A DNA stretch of 64,000 nt from Flavobacterium frigoritolerans (GCF_025847275.1 NZ_JAOZEV010000002.1:310001-374000), one strand, 5' to 3'. Shown: positions 37,117 through 46,125, counted from the first letter of the stretch. Notes: generated by a model not told the origin, from the letters alone. Translations and numbers: made by a program.

Positions 37117-37899
37117 ATGGATTTCCAAATAGGTCTTGTTATTGCAGGTTTAGTCGTTGGTTTTATAGTGGGATTAACAGGTGTAGGAGGTGGCTCATTA
37201 ATGACTCCTATTTTATTATGGTTTGGTATTCCCCCTACAACAGCAGTTGGTACTGATTTACTATACGCAGCTTTTACCAAAATGGGAGGCGTATTTGTTC
37301 ACCATAAAAAAGGAAATATCAACTGGAAAATTACAGGTTGGCTTACCTTGGGTAGTGTTCCTGCTTCTTTACTTACTTTGTGGATTTTAAATAGTATTAA
37401 AACGGATATCACAACAATAAATGCAGTAATAAAATATAGCTTAGGATGGGCATTACTTTTTACATCGATTGCTATTTTATTCAAAAAAAAATTATTGGTA
37501 TTTTCTCAAAAACACGCTGGCGATAAATTCCACAACGAAAGCGATACACAAAACATGTTAACCATTGGGATTGGTGTATTATTAGGAGCAACCGTAACAC
37601 TAACATCAATCGGAGCTGGAGCTTTAGGTACCGTTACTTTATTTTTCCTCTACCCTCTTTTACCTACACCACGCTTGGTAGGTACTGAAATTGCACATGC
37701 TGTACCTTTAACTCTTGTTGCTGGAATAGGTCATGCCTCAATGGGGAATTTAGATTTAACTTTATTAGCTCAGTTATTAATGGGATCACTTCCTGGGATT
37801 TTCATGGGAAGTATGTTGAGCGGGAAAGTGCCTGATTTATTTCTTAGAAATGCTATTGCAGTAATGCTTTTTTTAGCGGGATATAAATTAATTTTTTAA
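37117..37899 (+). CDS. TSUP-family (TauE/SafE) permease
   Basis: A 260-residue inner-membrane protein with about seven to eight helices and the paired TSUP motifs FIVGLTGVGGGSLMTPILLW (about residues 17-36) and LTSIGAGALGTVTLFFLYP (about 160-178). Divergent from the cys operon, across a 282-bp intergenic region with two candidate regulator sites. A role in uptake of sulfate, thiosulfate or another sulfur compound is inferred from context and family. Confidence 0.85.
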   Translation: MDFQIGLVIAGLVVGFIVGLTGVGGGSLMTPILLWFGIPPTTAVGTDLLYAAFTKMGGVFVHHKKGNINWKITGWLTLGSVPASLLTLWILNSIKTDITTINAVIKYSLGWALLFTSIAILFKKKLLVFSQKHAGDKFHNESDTQNMLTIGIGVLLGATVTLTSIGAGALGTVTLFFLYPLLPTPRLVGTEIAHAVPLTLVAGIGHASMGNLDLTLLAQLLMGSLPGIFMGSMLSGKVPDLFLRNAIAVMLFLAGYKLIF

Positions 37900-37909
37900 T
37901 TTCTTCAAA

Positions 37910-37987
37910 CATATAAGTGATATAAGTTCACTTAAAAAAAACTTATATTTTTAAGGTAACACTCATATTGCCTTACATGACTTATGT
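37910..37987. repeat. ATATAAGTGATATAAG repeat, second copy, with inverted partner
   Basis: The 19293-19318 core recurs here, followed by ACTTATATTT and ACATGACTTATGTGG, which partly fold back on it. It separates the convergent TSUP and Rrf2 genes and may serve as a terminator. Confidence 0.5.
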
Positions 37988-38001
37988 GGTTAAAATTTTC
38001 T

Positions 38002-38412
38002 TTAAAACGCAATATCTGCCAATGAGTTATTCTCTAAAACTTTTAGTGTATTATCTCTAACTTCTGTCATTAAACGTCTTGCTGCACAAGTAGTTTCATC
38101 ATCGCAGTCGTCACATTTTTCATAAAAGTTATGACTCGCACACGGTAGCAATGCAATAGGTCCTTCGAGAATACGATATACTTTGGCCATACTGATATCT
38201 TTTGGGTCTTTTATCAGATAATAGCCTCCACCTTTTCCTTTTTTAGCACCAAGGAATCCCGAATTTCTAAGTAATAACAAAATACTTTCTAAAAATTTAA
38301 TCGAAATATGTTCGCTTTTAGCGATTTCAGCAATTTGCACAGGCTCGTTATTTTCACGCCTGGCCAAATATGTTAAAGCCTTGATTCCGTATTTAGTTTT
38401 CTTTGAAAGCAC
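38002..38412 (-). CDS. Rrf2-family transcriptional regulator
   Basis: A 136-residue winged-helix regulator. The HTH is at about residues 8-62 (YGIKALTYLARRENNEPVQI, then KKGKGGGYYLIKDP wing). Cysteines occur in LLPCASHNFYEKCDDCDDETTC (positions about 90-112), denser than in cysteine-metabolism CymR and similar to Fe-S or thiol-sensing members. It lies between sulfate assimilation genes and metZ, so a cysteine or sulfur regulon is likely. A dyad CTAC-N9-GTAG at 38506-38522 upstream could be its own operator. Confidence 0.88.
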   Translation of the reverse strand: MLSKKTKYGIKALTYLARRENNEPVQIAEIAKSEHISIKFLESILLLLRNSGFLGAKKGKGGGYYLIKDPKDISMAKVYRILEGPIALLPCASHNFYEKCDDCDDETTCAARRLMTEVRDNTLKVLENNSLADIAF

Positions 38413-38505
38413 TTATATAAATTTTAGATTGTAGACACTATATGTTTTTCTGCAACAAAAATAGGTTTTTTGAACGAGAAAAATAACTGAATGAATAATC
38501 AAGTC

Positions 38506-38522
38506 CTACTAAATTAGTGTAG
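38506..38522. promoter_or_regulatory. Dyad upstream of the Rrf2 gene, possible autoregulatory site
   Basis: CTAC-TAAATTAGT-GTAG. The half-site CTACTAA is the same as in the cys operon and metY sites, though the spacing differs. It lies 94 bp before the Rrf2 start. Confidence 0.4.
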
Positions 38523-38530
38523 TATAAATA

Positions 38531-38578
38531 AAAAACGATTTTTAACTGCATAAAAGCTACAGTTGAAAATCGTTTTTT
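38531..38578 (-). terminator. Intrinsic terminator after metZ
   Basis: AAAAACGATTTT pairs with AAAATCGTTTTT, with an inner ACTG/CAGT pairing. Read on the minus strand it ends in a T-run. Confidence 0.85.
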
Positions 38579-38624
38579 TATGTTATAATCAATTGCAGAC
38601 TTTAAAATCCACAATCTAAAACTT

Positions 38625-39797
38625 TTAAGAAAGTGCTTGCTCTAAATCGGCAATTACATCTTTTACGGTTTCTAAACCTACAGAAACACGCACTAATCCT
38701 TGTGTAATACCAACAGCTAATTGGTCTTCTACAGACAATTTACTGTGAGTAGTTGATGCAGGATGCGTAACAATTGTTCTTGTATCTCCAATATTAGCCG
38801 ATAGTGAACATAATTTTATTTTATCCAAAAACTTTCTACCTGCTTCTATTCCGCCTTTTATTTCAAATGCAATAATATTACCTCCTAAAAGCATTTGCTT
38901 TTTAGCAATTTCATATTGTGGGTGCGATTTTAAGAACGGGTATTTTATACTGTTCACATTAGGATGCGCTTCTAGAAACTCAGCAACTTTAAGTGCATTC
39001 TCACAATGTTTCTCCACACGTACAACTAATGTTTCTAAGCTTTTTGATAAGATCCAAGCATTAAATGGTGATAAAGCCGGTCCTGTATTTCTTGAAAACA
39101 AATAAATTTGTCTGATTAAATCTTCTCTCCCTACTGTTACTCCTCCTAAAACACGTCCTTGACCATCGATTAATTTAGTAGCAGAATGTACTACCAAATG
39201 TGCTCCGTGTTTTATAGGCTGTTGAATATATGGCGTTGCAAAACAGTTATCGATAATTAAAATCAAATTGTGTTTTTTTGCAATTGTTCCAAGTAACTCC
39301 AAATCGATTACATCTACACCAGGATTTGTAGGCGACTCAGCATATAATATTTTTGTATTCGGTTTAATAAAACTCTCAATAGTTTCTGGTTTATTAATAT
39401 CAAAATATGAAGTCTCAATATTCCATTTTGGAAAATATGTCACAAACAAGGCATGAGTTGAACCAAAAACACTGCTTGCAGACACAATATGATCTCCTGC
39501 ATTTAATAAAGCTGCAAAAGTAGAATATACAGCTGCCATTCCTGTTGCAAAAGCATAACCAGCTTCTGCTCCTTCCATTTTACAAATCTTATCTACAAAT
39601 TCTGTTGTATTAGGATTGCTAAAACGGCTATAAATATTTCTGTCTTTCTCTTCTGTAAAAGAAGCTCGCATATCTTCGGCATCTTCAAATACAAAACTTG
39701 ATGATAGGTATAATGGCACCGAATGCTCTAAATACTGTGTTCTTTCTAATTGTGTTCTTATGGCTTGGGTTTCAAAACCAAATTCTTGTTCGTTCAT
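38625..39797 (-). CDS. metZ: O-succinyl/acetylhomoserine sulfhydrylase-type trans-sulfuration enzyme
   Basis: A 390-residue PLP enzyme of the Cys/Met metabolism family. The start at 39797 (MNEQEFGFETQAIRTQLER) is preferred over one 33 bases upstream. The PLP lysine is in VVHSATKLIDGQGRVLGG; the conserved YSRFSNPNT, AGDHIVSASSVFGST and STTHSKLS follow family order. It is most like the sulfhydrylase MetZ, combining an activated homoserine with sulfide, but cystathionine synthase or lyase activity cannot be excluded by eye. It is a distant paralogue of metY at 47600. Confidence 0.8.
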   Translation of the reverse strand: MNEQEFGFETQAIRTQLERTQYLEHSVPLYLSSSFVFEDAEDMRASFTEEKDRNIYSRFSNPNTTEFVDKICKMEGAEAGYAFATGMAAVYSTFAALLNAGDHIVSASSVFGSTHALFVTYFPKWNIETSYFDINKPETIESFIKPNTKILYAESPTNPGVDVIDLELLGTIAKKHNLILIIDNCFATPYIQQPIKHGAHLVVHSATKLIDGQGRVLGGVTVGREDLIRQIYLFSRNTGPALSPFNAWILSKSLETLVVRVEKHCENALKVAEFLEAHPNVNSIKYPFLKSHPQYEIAKKQMLLGGNIIAFEIKGGIEAGRKFLDKIKLCSLSANIGDTRTIVTHPASTTHSKLSVEDQLAVGITQGLVRVSVGLETVKDVIADLEQALS

Positions 39798-39960
39798 TTT
39801 TTTTGTTTTTTGTAAAGAGCTATTACCCAAAGATTCTCAAAGGGAGCGCAAAGATTCGCTAAGCCTTTTGATACAAACTTAAACTCAACAGTTCTTTTAC
39901 TATTTTATAATAGCTAGTCAAAGAATTATCTCATTCTCTAATTGACTAATTTTCTAATTC

Positions 39961-40386
39961 TTATAATTCCTCATTGTTTAAAACCACTTTGTATTTTATT
40001 GTGGCTGTTGGCTCGACTGTTTTACCAACTGAACAGTATTTCTCAAAAGAAAGTTGTGCTGCTCGTTGTGCTTTTTCTGGATTGATATCTCCTTCTAAAT
40101 AAAAAACCACAAAAATTTCTTTAAAAGGTTTTGCCTCTCCTACTTGTACACGTTCTCCTTCAACCTCAGCTTTAAATGAAGTTATTTCCTGACGTTGCTT
40201 CTTCAAAATCGAAATCATATCAATAGCGCTACATCCTGCAACTCCCATCAATACTAATTCCATCGGGCTTGCACCTAAATCGCTTCCGCCAAATTCGGCT
40301 CTGCTATCTACATCAACTACATGACCACGTTCGTTTTTGAGCTTAAAATGAAACGCGTCGTTTACTCTGTTTAAGGTTACTTTCAT
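39961..40386 (-). CDS. OsmC-family peroxiredoxin-like protein
   Basis: A 141-residue OsmC/Ohr fold protein. The first active Cys is in LVLMGVAGCSAIDMISILKK (about residue 54) and the second in FEKYCSVGKTV (about 120). Such proteins reduce organic hydroperoxides using thiols. It is in a minus-strand string with metZ downstream and a LysE exporter 16 bp upstream, so probably co-expressed with sulfur-metabolism genes. Confidence 0.88.
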   Translation of the reverse strand: MKVTLNRVNDAFHFKLKNERGHVVDVDSRAEFGGSDLGASPMELVLMGVAGCSAIDMISILKKQRQEITSFKAEVEGERVQVGEAKPFKEIFVVFYLEGDINPEKAQRAAQLSFEKYCSVGKTVEPTATIKYKVVLNNEEL

Positions 40387-40402
40387 GTTTTTTGTTTTTA
40401 TT

Positions 40403-41038
40403 TTATTTTGCTTTCGAAAAAGCTATTTTTATTGCCATTGAAGTTAAAACTCCAGCCATAACCCATTTTTGAACTTTTAACCATGTTGGCTTTGTTGCAA
40501 AAAATACTGCCATTCTTGATGCTGTTAATACAATTACAAAGTTTACAGTAAAACTTATGGTCGCCTGAGTGATTCCTAATTGCAAACTTTGTGTCATTAT
40601 TGAGCCATGCTCAGGTTTAATAAACTGAGGGAAAAAAGACAAATAAAACATTGCTATTTTAGGATTTAGAACACTTGTTAAAAACCCAATACCAAACAGT
40701 TTACTTGGTTTATCGATTGTCAATTTATCGTTTACTTCAAACATATTTTTTCCATTTGGCTTAATTGCCTGAAAAGCCAGATACAGAAGATAAGCAACTC
40801 CTAATATTTTTAAGATTAAATACGCAAAAGGAACGGCAAATAAAAGAGCCGTTATTCCAAATGATACCAATACGATATGAAATAAAAAACCAAAGACTAT
40901 TCCGGTTAACGAAATTATTCCAGCCTTTTTACCTTGAGTAATTGACCTTGAAATTAAATAAAGCATATTTGGCCCTGGAGTCAATACCAGAAGAAATGCT
41001 GCTAGCATAAAACCTATAAGCTCATTAAATGGTACCAT
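40403..41038 (-). CDS. LysE-family translocator (RhtB type)
   Basis: A 211-residue inner-membrane exporter with six membrane segments. The start at 41038 (MVPFNELIGFMLAAFLLVLTPGPNMLYL in two parts: MVPFNELIG and LVLTPGPNMLYLI) places the LysE motif TPGPN near residue 24. Homologues export homoserine, threonine, cysteine or methionine analogues. Its location next to aspartokinase-homoserine dehydrogenase and Met genes makes an amino acid of this pathway a likely cargo, by inference only. Confidence 0.85.
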   Translation of the reverse strand: MVPFNELIGFMLAAFLLVLTPGPNMLYLISRSITQGKKAGIISLTGIVFGFLFHIVLVSFGITALLFAVPFAYLILKILGVAYLLYLAFQAIKPNGKNMFEVNDKLTIDKPSKLFGIGFLTSVLNPKIAMFYLSFFPQFIKPEHGSIMTQSLQLGITQATISFTVNFVIVLTASRMAVFFATKPTWLKVQKWVMAGVLTSMAIKIAFSKAK

Positions 41039-41143
41039 TTTTTGTTTATTAAATACTGATTGCACGAATCTTCAAATGCAAATTCAGCTGATTATAATTT
41101 ATTCGAATGTTTGTCTTCTTTAGAAAGATAAAAGTGATTCCGC

Positions 41144-41701
41144 TTATTTATCTTTTTTATCTAATTTACCCCAATATTCCAGAATTTTGCTCTTATAGAT
41201 TTCACTCAAAGAATCAAAATTAGAGGAAAATTTATCTGTTTTAAAATCATCCAAAACACTGGATTCTATAGTATAAAGTTGGTCTTTTTGCGAAAAAATT
41301 AAATGAACTGATTGCTGTTTGAAATCAGCATCATAAAGTCCATAAATAAAAAGACCTTCAATACTTTTATCTTTATCAAAATCCCAAAATGCTTTTCTAC
41401 TTCCCCAAGCCGAAATGATTCCTTTATGGTTTACTTCAAGAATAGATTTTACTATCCATTTATCATTAACTTTTGTAAACCGTTGAAAATACATTTTGTC
41501 AGGATTTGCATTTTTTTCAATCTTCGAAAAAATAAATACATTTTCCTCGTTTTCTGGAGAGTTAACCTCATCTATTTGAATTGCTCTAACTCCTTTATAA
41601 GGAAAAACTTCTTGGGTATAACTGTCTTTGTTTCTAACAACATTCGAAACTTGAGCTGTAATTACATTAGTAAATAATAAAAGTAAAAAAAGTTTTTTCA
41701 T
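41144..41701 (-). CDS. Secreted hypothetical protein
   Basis: A 185-residue protein that I do not recognise. The start at 41701 gives a clear signal peptide, MKKLFLLLLFTNVITAQ. The mature protein is rich in Lys, Asp and aromatic residues (AFWDFDKDKSIEGLFIYGLYD) and resembles periplasmic proteins that assess an ongoing value, but no named family is evident. It follows thrA by 34 bp on the same strand and might be in its operon. Confidence 0.6.
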   Translation of the reverse strand: MKKLFLLLLFTNVITAQVSNVVRNKDSYTQEVFPYKGVRAIQIDEVNSPENEENVFIFSKIEKNANPDKMYFQRFTKVNDKWIVKSILEVNHKGIISAWGSRKAFWDFDKDKSIEGLFIYGLYDADFKQQSVHLIFSQKDQLYTIESSVLDDFKTDKFSSNFDSLSEIYKSKILEYWGKLDKKDK

Positions 41702-41735
41702 CTTTTTAATATGTGAATTTAATGATTCTCGCAAA

Positions 41736-44150
41736 CTATTCTTTATCCGATAATCTCAAGATATCCCCAAAAACTCCTCTTGCTGTTACTGCAGATCCTG
41801 CTCCAGCACCTTGTATTACAATTGGTCTGTCTCCATAAGATTCTGTATAGATTTCGAAGAAAGAATCAGAGCCTTTTAATCCTCCCAATGCTGTATCCGA
41901 AGGTACCGAAACTAATTTTACTTCCAAAACTCCTTTGTCATTTTGTAAATCACCAGACAACTCGCCTATGTATCTTAATACATGATTTGGTTTTTGATCC
42001 TTTTTTATCTTGTCATAAATTGGGTCAAACTCTTTTAATTTTGTCAAGAAATCAGTAACGTTTCCTTCACGTAAATGCTCCGGAATTAAATTCTGAATTG
42101 AGATTTCTTCAAATTCATTTTGCAAATCTAGTTCTCTAGCTAAAATTAGTAATTTTCTACCAACATCGTTACCACATAAATCCTCACGTGGATCAGGTTC
42201 TGTATAACCATTATCAATTGCTTCTTTCAGTATTTCGCTAAACGGAGCGTCTTTGGCAGAGAAATTATTGAATAAATAACTCAACGTTCCAGAGAAAACT
42301 CCTTTTATTTTGGTGATATTTTCACCTGAAAGATGTAATAATTTTATAGTATCAATTAATGGTAATCCTGCTCCAACATTAGTTTCATACAAATAATTCT
42401 TTTGATTGTCTGCCAATGCTTTTCTTAGCTCTTTATAAAAACCATAACTAAGTGTATTCGCTACTTTATTTGATGAAATCAAATCAAAACTACTTTCTAT
42501 CAACGAAATATAATTTTCTACAAAAGTTGCGCTTGCCGTATTATCAATCGCAATTAAATTCTCTAAGTGATGCTCATTTGCGTAAGCAATAACATCATTA
42601 ATTGTGTAAGCAACTCCGTTGTTTTCAATATCTTTTTTCCAATCTGTTGTAACTCCTTTTTTATTTAAAAGTACTTTTTTAGAATTGGCAATTGCAAAAA
42701 CATTCAGCTTAATGTCTTTACGTTTTTCGATGCTTGCTGCCGAAGCTAAGATTTGGTTTATCAAAGTTCCACCAACCAATCCATGACCAAAAACAGCAAT
42801 ATTAATTTTCTTTGAAACTCCAAAAATCTCTCCGTGGATTACATTTAAAGCTTTATGAAGTTCTGATTTTTTAACTACCAAACTCACGTTTTTACCCGTA
42901 ACAGTATTATTAAACAAAATCGGAACAATTTTATTTTTAATTAAAGCGGTGTATGGTTTATGGAACGTACTTAAATCTTGTCCTATTATAGAAATTACAG
43001 AAACATTATCTGTAACTGTAATTTGATTTACGTCTTTAGAATAAAAGTCATTTTCAAACTCTTTTTCCAATTCTATCATTGCTGTTGTCGCTTTGTCTGT
43101 AGCAACTACAAGTCCAATTCCTCTTTCTGAAGAACCTTGAGAAATAATACTTACACTAATATCATTATCTCCCATTACTTTAAAAATACGAGCATCAACA
43201 CCTGCTTTACCAAGTAATCCACGACCTTCAAGATTAACTAATGATAAATTCTCTAATACTGATAGTGTTTTAATTCCCTCTTTGGCAGAATCTGATGTGA
43301 TTAATGTTCCGCGGTTTTCATGATTAAATGTATTCAAAATACGAAGCGGAATACTTTTCTCGATTAAAGGAATTATTGTTTTTGCATGCAAAATAGTAGC
43401 TCCAAAATTAGCTAGCTCATTTGCCTCATTAAAGGATAAATATTCAATTTTTTTAGCATCACTTACCAAATCTGGATTTGCAGTATATATTCCATCAACG
43501 TGTGTGAAATTCTGAAGCTCTTCGGCATCTAAATAATTTGCCAATAACGAAGCGGTATAATTACTTCCGTTTCTACCTAAAGTCGTTGTATCGTTATTGT
43601 TGTTTGAACCAATAAACCCTGTAACAACATTTACAGTTGAACCGTTATGTTGTTTAAAATAGTTGATTACATTTTTCTTTGATAATTGTTCCAAAAGTTG
43701 TGCATCTCCAAATTTAGAATCTGTTTTAAGCAATTCTCTAGAATCAGCAAAATTTGCAGGAACTCCTTTTTCGATCAAAATAGCTGTTAATAATTTAGCC
43801 GAAAGCAATTCTCCTTTTGAAAGGATTTGATCTTTTATCTTCTTGCTATAATCTCCAATTAAACTAACACCTTCAAAAAGCTTGTCCAAAACGCCAAACT
43901 CTTCTGAGAAATCAACGTTTGAATACTCCGAAATCTGATATGTTTTAAAACTTTCTAATAACGGTTTGTAATTTCCATTTTTAGACGCAATCGTTAATAT
44001 ATCTTCTAGTTCATCTGTTGCGTTACCACGAGCAGAAACTACTACAGCAATTTTTTCTCCTTGATTTATTTTATCAATAATTATCGAAACTACTTTATTA
44101 AGTCCTTCTCCGTTTGATAATGATTTACCTCCAAATTTTAATATTTTCAT
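41736..44150 (-). CDS. thrA: Bifunctional aspartate kinase/homoserine dehydrogenase
   Basis: An 804-residue fusion making homoserine from aspartate semialdehyde and phosphorylating aspartate. The kinase begins MKILKFGGKSLSNGEGL and has GRNGSNYTASLLANYL; ACT-like regulatory domains lie around residues 295-450; the dehydrogenase starts VAVFGHGLVGGTLINQI (about 457) and has the catalytic NVGAGLPLIDT, GYTEPDPREDL and GNDVGRK segments. It is 27 bp downstream of metX, in the same operon. Regulation is probably by the leader attenuators and SAM riboswitch upstream. Confidence 0.95.
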   Translation of the reverse strand: MKILKFGGKSLSNGEGLNKVVSIIIDKINQGEKIAVVVSARGNATDELEDILTIASKNGNYKPLLESFKTYQISEYSNVDFSEEFGVLDKLFEGVSLIGDYSKKIKDQILSKGELLSAKLLTAILIEKGVPANFADSRELLKTDSKFGDAQLLEQLSKKNVINYFKQHNGSTVNVVTGFIGSNNNNDTTTLGRNGSNYTASLLANYLDAEELQNFTHVDGIYTANPDLVSDAKKIEYLSFNEANELANFGATILHAKTIIPLIEKSIPLRILNTFNHENRGTLITSDSAKEGIKTLSVLENLSLVNLEGRGLLGKAGVDARIFKVMGDNDISVSIISQGSSERGIGLVVATDKATTAMIELEKEFENDFYSKDVNQITVTDNVSVISIIGQDLSTFHKPYTALIKNKIVPILFNNTVTGKNVSLVVKKSELHKALNVIHGEIFGVSKKINIAVFGHGLVGGTLINQILASAASIEKRKDIKLNVFAIANSKKVLLNKKGVTTDWKKDIENNGVAYTINDVIAYANEHHLENLIAIDNTASATFVENYISLIESSFDLISSNKVANTLSYGFYKELRKALADNQKNYLYETNVGAGLPLIDTIKLLHLSGENITKIKGVFSGTLSYLFNNFSAKDAPFSEILKEAIDNGYTEPDPREDLCGNDVGRKLLILARELDLQNEFEEISIQNLIPEHLREGNVTDFLTKLKEFDPIYDKIKKDQKPNHVLRYIGELSGDLQNDKGVLEVKLVSVPSDTALGGLKGSDSFFEIYTESYGDRPIVIQGAGAGSAVTARGVFGDILRLSDKE

Positions 44151-44177
44151 TGTATGTGTGTTGTATTTTATGTCGCT

Positions 44178-45173
44178 CTAAAAAATAGACGCAAGCAAAT
44201 TATCTAATTGTTTGTACTCGATTAAAAAAGCATCATGTCCGTGAACAGAATTTATTTCGTTATAAGAAACATTTTCTTTGAACTTTTTCAATTCCTGATA
44301 GGTCTCCTGATTTTCCTTTGCCGTAAAAAACAAATCCGAATTAATTCCTATGATATGAATATCGGCAGTTGTTCTTGATAGCAAAGTTTTAAAGTCAGCA
44401 GTATTTCTTGTAATATCAATTGTTTTAAGCAATTGATTCATTAATTTATATGATGAGATTTGATACCTTTTTTGCAATTTTTTTCCATGATGACCCAACC
44501 AGCTTTCTACATTAAAAATAGCTAATTCTTCATTTTTGGTTCTCTGAAATTTTTCTTTAAAAGAATCTGGCGAGCGATAGCATAACATGGCATGAATTCG
44601 CGCATCTTCTATTGGTCTTGAAGAATTGTTTAATATTTGCTCTTGCAAATAACAGTTTGCAATTAACCAATCAGTAGCTTTCCAATCGGTTGCAATCGGT
44701 ATCAAATGTTTAGTGATTTGAGGTTCTAATGCTAATATTTCCCATGCGATGCCACCGCCTACAGAACCGCCTATAATTGCATATAACTGATTGATTTTTA
44801 AGAATTCAATTCCTTCTATAAAAATTCGAGCAATATCTCTTGCCGTAAAGTCAGCATGATTTTCAATAGAATTACCATTATATCCATTTCCTGGAACATT
44901 AAAGGCTAGAATTGTATATTTAGCAGTATCAATAGTTTTGGTATCGCCAATTAGATCATTCCACCAACCGTTTTCGCCCGTAACCTGAGCATTTCCTGTT
45001 AATGCATGATTTACCAAAACTATAGGTACAGTGTGTAACGGCAAACCAAAAAGTTCATAACTTAGGTTAATCGTTGCATACGATGCGCCACTTTCGGTGA
45101 CAAAATTGTGTAATATAATCGGGTTGGTTTTATTTTCCAATTTCAAATCTTTTGTAATTTTTGATTTGTACAT
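44178..45173 (-). CDS. metX: Homoserine O-acetyltransferase-like alpha/beta hydrolase
   Basis: A 331-residue enzyme acetylating homoserine with acetyl-CoA. The MetX layout is visible: LVNHALTGNAQVTGENGWW, the nucleophile elbow GGSVGGGIAWE (Ser near residue 140), a late Asp in HIIGINSDLFFT and the catalytic His in VHGHDAFLIEY. It is somewhat shorter than typical MetX (about 350-380) and has GGSVGG in place of GGSMGG, so activity is likely but untested. An S-box riboswitch lies directly upstream. Confidence 0.87.
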   Translation of the reverse strand: MYKSKITKDLKLENKTNPIILHNFVTESGASYATINLSYELFGLPLHTVPIVLVNHALTGNAQVTGENGWWNDLIGDTKTIDTAKYTILAFNVPGNGYNGNSIENHADFTARDIARIFIEGIEFLKINQLYAIIGGSVGGGIAWEILALEPQITKHLIPIATDWKATDWLIANCYLQEQILNNSSRPIEDARIHAMLCYRSPDSFKEKFQRTKNEELAIFNVESWLGHHGKKLQKRYQISSYKLMNQLLKTIDITRNTADFKTLLSRTTADIHIIGINSDLFFTAKENQETYQELKKFKENVSYNEINSVHGHDAFLIEYKQLDNLLASIF

Positions 45174-45218
45174 GGAAATATTAAAAAGAAAAAACTAGAG
45201 CTAGGCTAGAGAAATTCT

Positions 45219-45329
45219 TTGTGTTATCTTTCCACGTTGGGCGTGGTAGAATGCAGCACCTTCTTCGATTTACCGAAGGGTTGCTAAGGATTCATAGGGT
45301 CTAATCCCTCGTCCTTTCTTTATAACATT
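45219..45329 (-). ncRNA. SAM-I (S-box) riboswitch upstream of metX-thrA
   Basis: Minus-strand words in order: P1 GTTAT, AAAGGACGAGGGATTAGACC, CCTTAGCAACC, GAAGGTGCTGCATTCTACC, P4 hairpin CCACG-CCCAA-CGTGG and closing P1 strand GATAAC. This is the S-box core in the right order, and it matches the element upstream of metH. It is 46 bases before the metX start. Binding of SAM would be expected to stop metX-thrA expression. Confidence 0.9.
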
Positions 45330-45355
45330 TCAATACGTTTTTGAACTTAATGGCA

Positions 45356-45387
45356 CAAATAAACTACTATTTTCTTAAACGACCAAA
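45356..45387 (-). promoter_or_regulatory. Promoter of the metX riboswitch RNA, shared 32-bp architecture
   Basis: TTTGGTCG at the -33 end, AAAATAGT in the spacer and TTTATTTG at the -7 end, with 32 bases overall. Same length and words as the promoters at 46126, 49366 and 52577, with a one-base shift in the spacer word. Confidence 0.65.
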
Positions 45388-45516
45388 TTTTTCATTCATT
45401 TGATTTTGGCTCGTTTACAAAATAGTTCAAACAAAACAATCACGTACAAGCAATCGCTGGACATATATATCCAGAAAAATTTTATTGTTGGCTTGTATTT
45501 TATTTAAAGTTTTAAT

Positions 45517-45720
45517 TTAAATAAATAATGTTTCATTCTCTGTAGAATACATCAAGAAAAGCAAAGAATTAGGCGCTTTTTTAGCTGCAGTCTCATCTGT
45601 AGTTTCCATCCCAAATCTTGGATGTGCCAATTCATTTGTTGTTTGAATGATTATACTTTTTTTAGCTCTAAAGAATTTGAAGAATCCGAACCTTTTTGCG
45701 AAGTAATTTTGTGTGCTCAT
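45517..45720 (-). CDS. Small protein after the C attenuator, upstream of metX
   Basis: A 67-residue protein that I do not recognise, with a basic aromatic N-terminal part (AKRFGFFKFFRAKK). Its last 17 residues, NSLLFLMYSTENETLFI, match the end of the 62-residue protein at 48955-49143 (NSLLFQMYAHEDEDLFI). Both lie between a Met-leader attenuator and a Met-pathway gene. The shared C-terminus in unrelated frames supports real translation. Possible roles are a regulatory peptide or a second leader; no function is assigned. Confidence 0.55.
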   Translation of the reverse strand: MSTQNYFAKRFGFFKFFRAKKSIIIQTTNELAHPRFGMETTDETAAKKAPNSLLFLMYSTENETLFI

Positions 45721-45795
45721 AACGTAAGTTTTTATAATTGTTTATTTGTGTGTTTTTATTTGTGTTTGCTTTATTAAATGAATTTCGATGTAAAA

Positions 45796-45831
45796 AAAAA
45801 CCCTTTTGGATAATTATACCAAAAGGGTTTA
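45796..45831 (-). terminator. Attenuator C terminator hairpin
   Basis: AAACCCTTTTGG and CCAAAAGGGTTT pair around nine A/T bases, followed on the minus strand by T8-9. The 5' arm CTTTTGG could instead pair with CCAAAAG (45852-45858) just after leader C. Confidence 0.85.
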
Positions 45832-45861
45832 AGTCGTTTAAACTTATAATACTTTTGGAAA

Positions 45862-45927
45862 TCAATGGACACGTACGCAAATAAGCGCGACATTCTGCAT
45901 CATCTTAAACTTCGAGTTATTATTCAT
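45862..45927 (-). CDS. Leader peptide C (Met-Met attenuator)
   Basis: A 21-codon ORF too short for gene finders: Met at codons 1, 9 and 10, Cys at 17. The stop TGA is three bases before CCAAAAG, which can pair with the 5' arm of the following terminator. A ribosome stalled at Met9-Met10 would leave that segment free (read-through), and one reaching the stop would cover it (termination). No separate promoter is seen, so it is probably a second attenuator in tandem behind leader D. Confidence 0.65.
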   Translation of the reverse strand: MNNNSKFKMMQNVALICVRVH

Positions 45928-45975
45928 TTTAATAGTATTATTTATTTTTAAAAATTTCAATATTTGTATAATCCA

Positions 45976-46009
45976 AAAAAAAAGCCCTCCAAGGTTATTG
46001 GAAGGCTTT
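45976..46009 (-). terminator. Attenuator D terminator hairpin
   Basis: AAGCCTTCCAA and TTGGAGGGCTT pair (one G-U) around a short loop, with T10 on the minus strand. CTTCC of the 5' arm could pair with GGAAG (46047-46051) inside leader D. Confidence 0.85.
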
Positions 46010-46034
46010 GCTATATAATTGTATAGATATAATT

Positions 46035-46103
46035 CTAAGCAACAGACTTCCCAACGGATTTCTCCGACATGACCTTATTCGTTTTACAAATATTAAAATT
46101 CAT
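46035..46103 (-). CDS. Leader peptide D
   Basis: A 22-codon ORF with Met at codons 1 and 12, Cys at 6, Thr at 8. Lower in Met than the other leaders, so the sensed amino acid is less clear. It starts 23 bases after its promoter and ends before a strong terminator. GGAAG in codons 18-19 could form the antiterminator with the terminator's 5' arm. It is the first of two tandem attenuators before metX-thrA. Confidence 0.5.
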   Translation of the reverse strand: MNFNICKTNKVMSEKSVGKSVA

Positions 46104-46125
46104 CTTTGGTATCTTTTTGGTTTAA

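Noticed and set aside
36896..37132. 78-codon frame in the cys/TSUP intergenic region
   Set aside because: It spans the divergent promoters and candidate operator and overlaps the TSUP start; no coding features.
45668..45880. 70-codon minus-strand frame covering attenuator C
   Set aside because: It would be translated through the terminator hairpin and overlaps the better-supported small protein and leader C in another frame.
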